Both the position numbers and the translations under genes were made by a program. 64,000 nucleotides of DNA from Linnemannia hyalina (Eukaryota > Mortierellomycota > Mortierellomycetes > Mortierellales > Mortierellaceae), in the NCBI GenBank assembly GCA_019671135.1, contig JAHRHY010000005.1, positions 2,466,001 to 2,530,000 on the forward strand, in the 5' to 3' direction. Shown here piece after piece: positions 10,636 through 19,561 of the stretch. Numbering within the stretch: the stretch's first letter is position 1; each line of letters begins with the position of its first letter. The notes beneath the pieces are model-generated. The model was not told the DNA's origin, searched no databases, and worked only from the letters and a program-made list of their open reading frames with translations.

Positions 10636-11545
10636 ATGGTATGTCAAAACAACAACACCACTCGCATCAACTCGCACTCTTTGAAGTTACCAACGGGCTT
10701 GTGCCTGAGTGTTACTTGTCTCTGAGGAACTCACGACAACTCAACTCATCTCAGCTGCAACTCGACGCTAACCACAACACTTGCACTCTCCTACTTATCA
10801 CATTCACGAATAAAAACAATAGGGAAAGACAAAGTCAACAAAAAAGTTCGCGCTGGTTAAGCGCATGATCAACCCCAGCGACGCCCGTCTCAAGGTCAAC
10901 CAGGAGAAGCTCAAGAAGAAGGAGGAGGAGAAAGAAAAGAAGGTTGTCCGTCACATGTAAGCATTTACGTCCAGGAATATCAAGGACAAGCAGCCTTGTG
11001 CTTATTGGAAACAGCAACATGCGAACGACATACGGCCGGTTTCTAACACCACCTACGCTCATACCTACCTTCTCCTCAACCAAAATAATAGTCCACAGGT
11101 GGCATCGTCAATGTTCTTCAACTACAACTCGGCTCTTGGACCCCCATACCGGATCCTGGTCGACACAAACTTCATCAACTTCTCCATCCAGAACAAGATC
11201 GAGCTCGTCAAGGGCATGATGGACTGCCTCTACGCAAAATCAATCCCCTGCATTACCGACTGTGTCATGGCTGAACTCGAGAAACTCGGACCCAAATTCA
11301 AGGTCGCCCTCCGTGTCGCTCGTGACCCCCGGTTTGAACGTCTGCCCTGCACGCATAAGGGTACCTATGCAGATGACTGTCTAATCGAACGTGTGATGCA
11401 GCACAAGTGTTATATTGTTGCGACCTGTGATCGCGATTTGAAGAGGAGGATAAGAAAGATCCCGGGTATCCCAATCATGTACCTTTCGCAGAGGAAGTAT
11501 ACGATTGAGCGACTCCCAGAAGCTTACGGCGCACCCACCAACTAA
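10636..11545 (+). CDS. FCF1: rRNA-processing protein FCF1 (PIN domain, SSU processome)
   Basis: Exon 1 is just the ATG (10636-10638) directly followed by donor GTATGT. Exon 2 is 10823-10956 and exon 3 is 11092-11545, giving 196 aa. The N-terminus reads [16 protein letters not shown] as in FCF1/Utp24. The PIN nuclease domain follows: [13 protein letters not shown] with the first acidic residue, [27 protein letters not shown] and [19 protein letters not shown]. Fcf1/Utp24 is the endonuclease of the small-subunit processome implicated in cuts at sites A1/A2 of pre-18S rRNA in the nucleolus. The acidic residues expected at the active site are visible (Asp in LVDTN, Glu in AELEK, Asp-Asp in YADDC, Asp in CDRDL). 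The start choice rests on the conserved MGK start created by splicing. Confidence 0.93.
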
Positions 11546-11929
11546 TTGTTTTCACATGCTCACATACACTCTTTTTACGCGGTTGTTATTTTTTGTCATG
11601 GCAACGGCCACTTTGCATTTTTCTCCCCCATTTCTTTCATTCCTCACTCACTCATATCAAATGAATAAAAAGTCCTCCTTTTTTGCTGGCAAAATAATTA
11701 TCTCTGCACTTTCTTTACATGTGTCTCCAGTATCATTGGCAAGTACATCATTTCTCTGAACGCTGTGTTTTATTTTGACAAGGCAAACATCGGTAACTTT
11801 TTCTGCGATATTAATGTACAAGTGCGAGAAGCCACGAGATGAAAAGCTACTACTGCTATTGTTAGTGGTGAGAGCGGAGCTGGTGTTGGTGCTGGCGTAG
11901 ACCACGTCAGATTCCAATGCGAGAGAGAG
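11546..11929. other. FCF1 3' flank
   Basis: AT-rich 3' flank with AATAAA at about 11663; no other gene seen. Confidence 0.4.
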
Positions 11930-12200
11930 TACGAGGGAAAAGATCAGTGGGCGACAAGCAGCCCAGAAGAGTCCGTGCGAAGATGAGGCTAATCTTTGCA
12001 GGCCACGAGTAGTTCACTCGACCAGCAGCTAGCTGGTAAGGATCAGAGTAGAGATCGTGGGGAGTGACGGTGGCGGTGTGTTTGTTGAGGCAGAGCAGGT
12101 TAAATAGTTCTACAGCTGGGTTCCATCCATGAGGTTGTAAATGATGAGGTGCTGGCATTCCATTGGGAGATGAGAGAGAAGGTCTATTGTGAATTGCGAA
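11930..12200 (-). pseudogene. F-box gene N-terminal relic
   Basis: Minus-strand translation gives FTIDLLSHLPMECQHLIIYN, an F-box start, then after a frameshift and stop LLCLNKHTATVTPHDLYSDP, the second half of the same motif. The window's intact F-box proteins have the matching pattern LSRLPLECL...LLRVNRYI...PFLY. Nothing downstream is recognisable. The 5' flank up to about 12300 is also shared with a second relic at 33417-33540. Confidence 0.65.
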
Positions 12201-12591
12201 TCGGAAATGGAATGCCGATGAAAAGACAATGGAGTGACGAGGAAGGTAGGCAAAACTTGTGTATTTTTGTGGTTATGGCGGAGGAAAGCAAAGAAAGGGG
12301 CAGATGAAACAAGGATACACATTAAGCGTGTGTGTGAAAGTCAGAAACGACGCCACCATATTTACATGTAATGGATCCACCCAAAATAGTCCCCGGCCAG
12401 ACTCATTTTTTATGCTTTCTGGCACAAGGTTCATTCAAATGTCGTCGCAAAATGTGCACGTCGTGTTTTTAATTGTTGCAATAGTACATCCACTGCGGCT
12501 ACTCCTCCTACTGCTTCTTTCCTCTGTGGGCTCTTTCCTCTCTGAAGGACAATAGCTCTACTAGGGTCCTAGGCTCTACAACAGCACCGCG
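12201..12591. other. Shared F-box 5' flank and 3' flank of NACHT-WD40 gene
   Basis: 12201-12300 aligns to 33450-33540 (shared words AAAGACAA, GGTAGGC, ATGGCGGAGGA). The rest is receptor 3' flank with no gene seen. Confidence 0.5.
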
Positions 12592-15500
12592 CTAGACCAA
12601 CAACTTGCGATAGATCGGACTGAGACCAACGGCTCCCTTGAAATTCAGATTCGCGGTGCACAGCCGCCCGATGTGAGAGCCCCAGCGCATACGGACCGAA
12701 ACGTCTCCTTCTTCGGCAACCGAAATACGCCACACTCGAACAGACCCATCATCGGAACCAGCGACAAACTCTAAGGGGACCACCGGATTCCATGATACGC
12801 TTGTAACGGCCTCTGAACATCCACAGACAACAGCAACACAGGACCAACTGTCGACCCCGCCTGACCAGAGACGCACCGTCTTGTCGCGACTTCCTGAAAG
12901 GATCCACTTGCCACATGGAGAGTAGGCGACGCTGAGCACCATGCCAGTGTGACCTTCGAGGTTGATATCAAGCTTGTCTGATTGAAGGTCCCAGAGCAGG
13001 ACCGAGGAGGCATCAGTACCAAGTACGAGTCGTTGGCCATCTGGCGAGTAGTCCATTGAGTTTAGCCTGCCTGATAAAGTCACTTCCTTCAAAGGTTGGC
13101 GGAGGTCTGTGACTCGGGGATCGAAAAGACAAAGTCTAGATGGGACTTTTGAGCTTGATGGCAATCCAACTGCAAGCTGATCTTCGACGGGGGAGAACGC
13201 GACGTAATCTCCCGGGCAGTGCAAATCGGCCCTCTCTTGATCATCGGTACCATCAAGGTCCCATAATCGTACAGACCCTACACCGTTGCGTGAGGCCAAC
13301 CACCGACTACAGCGTGAAAAACTCATATCAAGAACTGGGTGGTCGGAAGTTCCGAGGAGAACGCGCTCGATAACATCGGCCCCGACGTTCACCAGCCGAA
13401 TATTCCCGTCTCTGCAACCAACCGCAAACCAATGGCCATTAGGTGATAACGCGACCGAGTATACATCGGGTGTGGACGATGACGGAATGGATCTGGAAGC
13501 TCCTGTGGATGAGTTCCAGCATTGAATGATGTTGTCGCCACTATGAGAGATTATAAACAGACCGTCAGGAGAGTATGCCACAGTCCGAACCTTGGCGGCA
13601 AGTTCTTGTGTGGCGGAACTCGACCGGTTAGTGTTCACCTCCCAGAGTCGTATAATCCCGCTCCGATCTCCTGAAGCGATTTGTAGGCCGTCTGGGGAAA
13701 AGGTACAGGCGGTGATCTGGTTGCTATGGCCCGACAACTTGGAAATGAGTTGTCCATGCGATGAATCCCACAGCCGGACGGCGTTGTCCCCATTCACCGA
13801 GTCATACAGCAGGATGGTATTGTCCCCACTCGGCGAGTCGATCGACATGCCAATTGGATAGAATGCAATATCTGTTAGCGAGGTGGCATCACAGTTCGGA
13901 ATCAGACCCGCCTCTCTGGTCATTGCATCCACGAGTCGAATCTCGGCACGCATCGAACCAGCCATGAGGGCGAACTGCCTTCCATCTGCAGAAACGCCCA
14001 CGCGCTGACAATTAACACGAGGGATCACCCAGTCAGCCTCTTGTGTTCCTGTCTTCGGATCCCACACTCGAACCGTCCTATCAGTGCTGCCCGAAACAAG
14101 TCTCCGTCCATCGGCTGAATATCTAGCACTCAAAACAATATTTCCATGACCCTTCAAGACAAACAAGCACTCTCCTGTCACCGAGCTCCACAACCGAATC
14201 GTGCTGTCATCGCTGGCCGACGCGATCTGCTTGTCGTAGGGTGAAAATGCGACCGACCTCACCCAACCTGTGTGTCCCGCCATGAACAACAAAGTCTCGC
14301 CATTAACAGTATCCCATAATCGACAGTGCCCGTTTTTGCTCCCAAGCGCAAGGTGTCTGCTATCAGGTGAAAAGGCGATACTCAACACCCCACCACTCTT
14401 TTCTTTGTGTTGATGAACTCGAGTCCATACTGTAGTGTCGTAAGTAATCAGGCCTCCGTCGCTTAGACAGAGTGCAAACACTTTCCCATTGGGCGAAAAA
14501 GCGACGACTTCAATTGCATCGCGCTCTTGTCGATATAGCAGCTTCTCAAACCGAACATCATCCAGCTCCTCAAACCGAACACCGTCCATCTGTGCATCAC
14601 TAAAATCCACCTGCCTCAGCCAACTCCTTGCAAAGTTGACACCCGTCAGATCGGCCCCCTGCAACTGCGCGGAATCGAACTGACCGTCGGAAAGATCTGC
14701 TCCTGCGATGCGGATGCCTCGAAGGTCGGCGCCGTTGAAAAGGACCCCGGCTCGGATAAGGATGGTGATGGCGTTGGCAGCGGCGGTGGTAGCAGTGGCA
14801 TCGGCCTTGGACTGCTCGATGACGGCTAGGAGCTGCTTCGCGAAATCGGGGTGCTGCTTGACTCGCTTGCACAGGAAGTGGATGACCGATGGCTCGGTGA
14901 GGAGGCTGCGCTTGAACAATGGACTTTCGACATCGAGCAACGCAGGGTCAGTGGAACTAATATCGGACTGCGCAGCAAATTCGTCGTGGTCGTTGTAACT
15001 GCTAGGATCAGAAAATAAATACACGAACAATGATCGGTACACGGAGGCATCGGGTGTCTTTTGGGCGATCGTAGTTGAGAAAATCATCGGGGATGGAACA
15101 GTGGGAGCTGAAACAGGGACAGAGAGTGTTGTGGCAATAACAGTGGATGCTGAGGCTGGAATAATAGGCGTCATTAACACCTTCATGAGATCTCCACCAG
15201 TCTCAGGCAGCTGAACCGGCTCCGTGCTTCCCGTTGCCATTGACATATAGTCGCTTGGAATAGAGACGCCGTCCAGAACGGCATCCTGGAATAGGTTCCC
15301 AGATTTGAGCAAGATGGTGATGGCATTCGCCGCGGCCATGCTAGGAGCGGAGGACACCTTAGATTTCTCGATGGCTGAGAACAGCCGCTTCCTCAAGCGT
15401 GAATCCGATATAGCGCGGTCCACCAAAAACTCCAGGACCGACGGTTCCTTGAGAAGATTGTGCTTGGAGAAGAGGTCGCTTGATGTGGAGGGACGTGACT

Positions 15501-18500
15501 TGGTGGTGTTGCCTTTTCTTTTGGAGCCGGCATCATCCTTTGGCCGACGGGAGCCATCTTCATCCCCGTTGGAGCTGTCCTTGTCACCGCGAGAGCCGTC
15601 GTTGTTGCCACCTGTGGAACTCCCACCGCTGCCAGCAGATGAATTACCGCCGCCGCCAGACGAGTTTTGGTTCCCGCTGGCAGAGCCACCATTACCACCA
15701 GACGACCCACCGTTGCCACCCGACGATCCACCATTGTTGCCTGTCGATTCAGCATTGCCGCCAGTTGAGTCCCCGTTTCCGCCTGTCGAGTCGCCATTGT
15801 CGTCAACCAGGCCGTTGCCACCATCGCCCAAAGAATTTCCTCCGCCGCCATGGAAGCCATCTCCCCCGCCTCGGGAATCGTCATCGCCGTCATCGCCGTC
15901 ATCAAAGTCACCGTCATCGCAGTCGTCGGGATCGAAGAAGGCGATGGAGCGAAAGTAGTCGAGCAATGACGTGTGAATGAACTGGTATTCTATTCCTGCT
16001 CGTTTCAAAGGACTAGCGTCACGTAACAATCTGGTCTCGATTTCTGGCCCAAAGAACTCCACCTTCCATCCTTTTTTGTCCTTTCGTAAGAACGTGACGA
16101 CAGGATTGCCGCCTTGGTGATCATATATAGCATTTGCGAGTCTCTTGAGGTATTCGGTGACGCGCCGGGCAAATCCGTCCTCGAGAAGATTGTCGAAGGC
16201 CGCGCGAATATCTTGCTTGGATATGGTACCTTCGAGTCGATCGCGTTGAACCCGAACCCACTCTTGAACGAAACCGTCGTAGAGATGGTGTTGCATGGCT
16301 CGAAGACCTTTGGAATCTAGAGCCTCGATCGACCGCGACGGCAAGGCCTTCAAGGCGAGGGTCAACAGGAACGGATTCGAGACTAGGTTCATCAAGTTGG
16401 GGATAACAGAGAGTTTCTTCCAGTAGTCATCGAAATTTGGAGCGGACGGATTGTCGGAAGGCACTTGGGCGGCAAAGTTGAGTACATACTGCCTGACGAA
16501 TTCCTGGATGTCGCTCTCCTGGAATGGAGCAATGGTCGCCTCCTCGAAGAGTCCAGAAGTGTTTTGGTATTTGTCGTTTCCAAGAGGGTAGAATCGGCCT
16601 TGATATTCCGGACTGAGATAGTTACTGCGGCAGGTGATGATCGTCTTGACCTTCCACTGTCCCGGTCGATTAAGTCCGTTGGTGGCGTGAAGGTTATGAA
16701 TAAGGCGAGGTTCGTCGTATCCGTCGCAGATCAGTACAAATTGTCGACGGTCCTTCAAGTTCTGGATTATCGGCTCCGAAATGTTGTGGTGTTGCAAGAA
16801 TTTTTCGATGAGGCCGCAGTGAGGGTTGTCGATGGAAGATAAATTGATGTAGAGTGGGATCCTGCCACCGTCGCTGTGTTGGTGTTGGTTCCATAGTTCC
16901 CGTTCAAGCTGCCTGCAGAATATCGACTTTCCAGAACCAGAGTCTCCTAGTAACAGGAAGACAAGTTTGTTTGATTGTAGGAACTTTTGCACTCTCGCCA
17001 TCAAAGGAGGTGACTCGTTTTCTGGTGCCGGCAATGTTGCCTTCGCGCGGAGTGGAATGGAGATGGGATGTAAACACTCTTCGAGGCTTCGGAACCGAAT
17101 GCAAGCTAGCTCGTGATCAATGTCGGCTATGTCCAATGCTCGCTCGAGAAGAGGGAACACTGTCGGTATCGGCAAAAGCGTATGCAGTGCGCGGCATTCC
17201 TTAATGTCGAAGGTGTGCTCCTGCTGCAGGTCGTCAAGCAATGTGCGCGCATGACTACTGACTTCTGGCGATGTCGAACTGGAGATTTGTTGAAGAATGG
17301 ACGCAACCCACTTCCTGACCTTGATATCTTTCCTCCGGACTGCGTCAGTTTTGAAAAGCTCTCCCAGAAAGTCAATGGCACTCCTACGACTCCCATCATC
17401 CCATAGCGGGTTAAGAGCAACCTCTCCAAGGATCTGGCAAACTCCGCGCTGAAAGTTGACGTCGTAATGGCAGGTGGCATCACAGACCAGGGTGTTGAAA
17501 TCGACCAATCGACCGTCCTGGACAAACAAATATCCCACCTGTAAGGCGAGAAACCAGGGCTGCTTTTTCTGGGACCAGTAGGCCATTTCAGCGGCCTGGG
17601 AGGCTCCTTCCGCAGTTGCTTGAAAGGCCCGGACGCCATCAACGCTGAACTTGACGAGATCAATAGCGTTGCCAGCAACTTGCTGGATATGATCTACAGC
17701 AGCAAGGGCACTCATGGGATCCAACTTGAAGACGCTTCCGACAGCCGAAACTCCGACTGCAACCGACTCGGCGTATCGCAAAAACGCCTGAAAGGACGTC
17801 TCGTCGTCAGGAAGATACAATGACATCTGGTAGGCGTAGCTGACTAGGAACTTGAGAAACTCGTCATCGTCCACGCCTTTCAGGTTGCGCAAAGCTGCCA
17901 AAAGCGGTTGATGGTCTCGCTGGCGGTTCAAACCCTTGACCTCTCCCCTGACCATGACCTCTAGGACCTTGGAGATTGCAAAAACCAGATAGTAGATATG
18001 AGCTCTGTCAGGCGCATGGGTGGATTCTAGGCGCATGCGAAGAGAGCTCGCGATGCGGACCAAATCATCATCAGTCAGAAACCCGGACGGTGCGGACTGG
18101 AGCAGTTGGATCATTCCTTGAAGAAGGTCATTGAGCAGAGCAGACTTGTCGAATCGCTCAATGAACCACGAGAGCAATGCACGATAGTCGGCTTCACAAA
18201 GAACGGGACCAAGGATAACTACTTCAACGATAGCTTCAGGTCCAGGAGATGGATCCTTAAGGAACTCTGCGACTAACTTGGACACCAACCAGCGAATGCG
18301 AGTCTGCGCTGATAGATCGTCCTGAATGGCGTCCAACCATTGGCGTTCAGCATCATCGAGGACGCAGACCCCGGTGGGCCTGCTTTGAGATGTTGAAAGA
18401 TGATGGTCCTCGATCAACAGTCTGGCACAAAACATGAGCTGCAAGGTGGATTCCATCCGTGCTCGAATATGTATAGGAGTTGGAGATCGAACTGTAGGTT

Positions 18501-18978
18501 TGGGAGCGTTCGCATGGAAAATATCGTATCGAAGGGCGGAAGTCACCAAACGCGAAGGCTGAGCTGTGCCGCGTGAGCCGGTCGGATTGGAAATGAGTGG
18601 TTGAGGAGGAGGAATGTTTCCTTCTGACTGAAGAAGTTGTACCGTTTCTGACTCTCGTGTAATGGTAGCCCCTGTCGATTCAGGAGTATCGACAGTGATG
18701 ACTGGTACCGAGACGTCTGCAGGTGATCCTGAGGGCAAGGCGTGGGGAATCTTCTTGGATTTATATCTACCAAGAAGACGGGCTTTCCGAATAAATTTTG
18801 AAAAGAATCCCGAATCGCTGCTATAGCCCCTTTCAGACCTATTATCAGGGTTTAATTCCAGAAGGCTGACATCCGTGGTGCTGCTGGAGTTGGTCCTGCG
18901 GTGGACCTTCTGTGTGACGTTGAGGAACCTCGACGAAGAGGCAGGAGTAGGAATATCACCAGGAGATAAGACAGTCAT
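12592..18978 (-). CDS. NACHT-pentapeptide-WD40 receptor (fungal NLR/STAND ATPase)
   Basis: From the ATG at 18978-18976 the uninterrupted frame encodes 2128 aa. Order: a disordered N-terminus (1-180), a helical Arm-like region (about 180-650), a NACHT NTPase with Walker A GDSGSGKS (678-685) and Walker B LICDGYDE (Asp752, Asp755, Glu756), a Gly/Ser/Asn-rich linker (about 1026-1136), a helical LLKEPSVLEFL block (about 1170), a second copy of it (LLTEPSVIHFL, about 1355), pentapeptide repeats (about 1410-1460) and about 14 WD40 repeats (1480-2110). STAND proteins oligomerise on ligand binding with ATP exchange and signal through the N-terminal part, usually in non-self recognition or cell death. 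The upstream reading is probably longer: an acceptor (CCCGCAG) sits just 5' of this ATG and in-frame exons lie at 19077-19561. No typical effector domain is recognisable in what I read. Confidence 0.88.
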   Translation of the reverse strand: MTVLSPGDIPTPASSSRFLNVTQKVHRRTNSSSTTDVSLLELNPDNRSERGYSSDSGFFSKFIRKARLLGRYKSKKIPHALPSGSPADVSVPVITVDTPESTGATITRESETVQLLQSEGNIPPPQPLISNPTGSRGTAQPSRLVTSALRYDIFHANAPKPTVRSPTPIHIRARMESTLQLMFCARLLIEDHHLSTSQSRPTGVCVLDDAERQWLDAIQDDLSAQTRIRWLVSKLVAEFLKDPSPGPEAIVEVVILGPVLCEADYRALLSWFIERFDKSALLNDLLQGMIQLLQSAPSGFLTDDDLVRIASSLRMRLESTHAPDRAHIYYLVFAISKVLEVMVRGEVKGLNRQRDHQPLLAALRNLKGVDDDEFLKFLVSYAYQMSLYLPDDETSFQAFLRYAESVAVGVSAVGSVFKLDPMSALAAVDHIQQVAGNAIDLVKFSVDGVRAFQATAEGASQAAEMAYWSQKKQPWFLALQVGYLFVQDGRLVDFNTLVCDATCHYDVNFQRGVCQILGEVALNPLWDDGSRRSAIDFLGELFKTDAVRRKDIKVRKWVASILQQISSSTSPEVSSHARTLLDDLQQEHTFDIKECRALHTLLPIPTVFPLLERALDIADIDHELACIRFRSLEECLHPISIPLRAKATLPAPENESPPLMARVQKFLQSNKLVFLLLGDSGSGKSIFCRQLERELWNQHQHSDGGRIPLYINLSSIDNPHCGLIEKFLQHHNISEPIIQNLKDRRQFVLICDGYDEPRLIHNLHATNGLNRPGQWKVKTIITCRSNYLSPEYQGRFYPLGNDKYQNTSGLFEEATIAPFQESDIQEFVRQYVLNFAAQVPSDNPSAPNFDDYWKKLSVIPNLMNLVSNPFLLTLALKALPSRSIEALDSKGLRAMQHHLYDGFVQEWVRVQRDRLEGTISKQDIRAAFDNLLEDGFARRVTEYLKRLANAIYDHQGGNPVVTFLRKDKKGWKVEFFGPEIETRLLRDASPLKRAGIEYQFIHTSLLDYFRSIAFFDPDDCDDGDFDDGDDGDDDSRGGGDGFHGGGGNSLGDGGNGLVDDNGDSTGGNGDSTGGNAESTGNNGGSSGGNGGSSGGNGGSASGNQNSSGGGGNSSAGSGGSSTGGNNDGSRGDKDSSNGDEDGSRRPKDDAGSKRKGNTTKSRPSTSSDLFSKHNLLKEPSVLEFLVDRAISDSRLRKRLFSAIEKSKVSSAPSMAAANAITILLKSGNLFQDAVLDGVSIPSDYMSMATGSTEPVQLPETGGDLMKVLMTPIIPASASTVIATTLSVPVSAPTVPSPMIFSTTIAQKTPDASVYRSLFVYLFSDPSSYNDHDEFAAQSDISSTDPALLDVESPLFKRSLLTEPSVIHFLCKRVKQHPDFAKQLLAVIEQSKADATATTAAANAITILIRAGVLFNGADLRGIRIAGADLSDGQFDSAQLQGADLTGVNFARSWLRQVDFSDAQMDGVRFEELDDVRFEKLLYRQERDAIEVVAFSPNGKVFALCLSDGGLITYDTTVWTRVHQHKEKSGGVLSIAFSPDSRHLALGSKNGHCRLWDTVNGETLLFMAGHTGWVRSVAFSPYDKQIASASDDSTIRLWSSVTGECLFVLKGHGNIVLSARYSADGRRLVSGSTDRTVRVWDPKTGTQEADWVIPRVNCQRVGVSADGRQFALMAGSMRAEIRLVDAMTREAGLIPNCDATSLTDIAFYPIGMSIDSPSGDNTILLYDSVNGDNAVRLWDSSHGQLISKLSGHSNQITACTFSPDGLQIASGDRSGIIRLWEVNTNRSSSATQELAAKVRTVAYSPDGLFIISHSGDNIIQCWNSSTGASRSIPSSSTPDVYSVALSPNGHWFAVGCRDGNIRLVNVGADVIERVLLGTSDHPVLDMSFSRCSRWLASRNGVGSVRLWDLDGTDDQERADLHCPGDYVAFSPVEDQLAVGLPSSSKVPSRLCLFDPRVTDLRQPLKEVTLSGRLNSMDYSPDGQRLVLGTDASSVLLWDLQSDKLDINLEGHTGMVLSVAYSPCGKWILSGSRDKTVRLWSGGVDSWSCVAVVCGCSEAVTSVSWNPVVPLEFVAGSDDGSVRVWRISVAEEGDVSVRMRWGSHIGRLCTANLNFKGAVGLSPIYRKLLV
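15560..15910 (-). repeat. Gly/Ser/Asn-rich repeat linker inside the NACHT-WD40 gene
   Basis: Encodes degenerate units of 6-7 residues (GGNGDST, GGNGGSS, with GDD/DDGD runs before them) between the NACHT and the WD40 parts. This is a flexible linker and a likely length-variable tract. Confidence 0.8.
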
Positions 18979-19076
18979 TCTGCGGGAATCATTCAAATGC
19001 AAAAAAAATGAACACTGTTAATAGCTGAAGTGTGTAATTTGGCGTCGCGACAATACAATAAACAACTGGCTTATAC

Positions 19077-19561
19077 CTTTGTGGTGTCCAAGATAATTCA
19101 GAGGAAGAATGGCGGAGTGATGAGAGTATCGAACTTGAAAGAGCTGGAACTTGACGCAACTATTTTTTATTGTAACAGGTAAATTGTAAAGATTTAGTGA
19201 GCGGTTGTATTGACGACAGCATGGAGACATTATAATTAAACATTCCTTTAGCATCCATACCTTTGTGGTTCCCAAAGAACTTTTTGAATGTGGGAAGCTG
19301 CGATACCGCAGAGAGTTTTTTTTTGGATATGTATGACAGGTGAAGCGTACTGTGAAGATACATAAAGACACGATGTTAGCGTCCGACGATTACATGAATT
19401 GATTCCAAAATTCTAATAATTACTTTATGCTGTATTACCTTTGAGCGCAATGGTCTGATAGAAAGCTGACGCTTCTGGATGTTCGAGAGATAAACGAGTC
19501 TGCTGCTCTTTGACGCAGTCTGAAAAGGTGGTTGGTGTAGGTTTCGTCGGTACGTGTAGGT
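19077..19561 (-). other. Three candidate upstream coding exons of the NACHT-WD40 gene
   Basis: Candidate exons on the minus strand are 19561-19439, 19349-19261 and 19159-19077. They join in phase to each other and to the main frame at 18979. Donors are all AAAG followed by GTA; acceptors are TTTAG, CTTCACAG, AATAG and CCCGCAG. Branch-like CTAAC or CTATTAAC elements occur in the introns at about 19375 and 19027. The first exon reads FSDCVKEQQTRLSLEHPEAS; the third ends SELSWTPQ just before R-M-T-V-L of the main frame. No start codon is identified, so the gene's true 5' end is unresolved. The consistent phase across three introns argues these are real. Confidence 0.55.

Noticed and set aside
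12150..12300. MITE or ncRNA suggested by the inverted repeat shared with 33417-33540
   Set aside because: On the minus strand the segment encodes an F-box start (SHLPMECQ), so shared gene ancestry explains the similarity; kept only as a relic and a minor finding.
18979..19002. Start of the NACHT receptor at 19002
   Set aside because: That reading begins with TTG and crosses an acceptor-like CCCGCAG; the first ATG is at 18978 and true upstream coding is more likely in the spliced exons.
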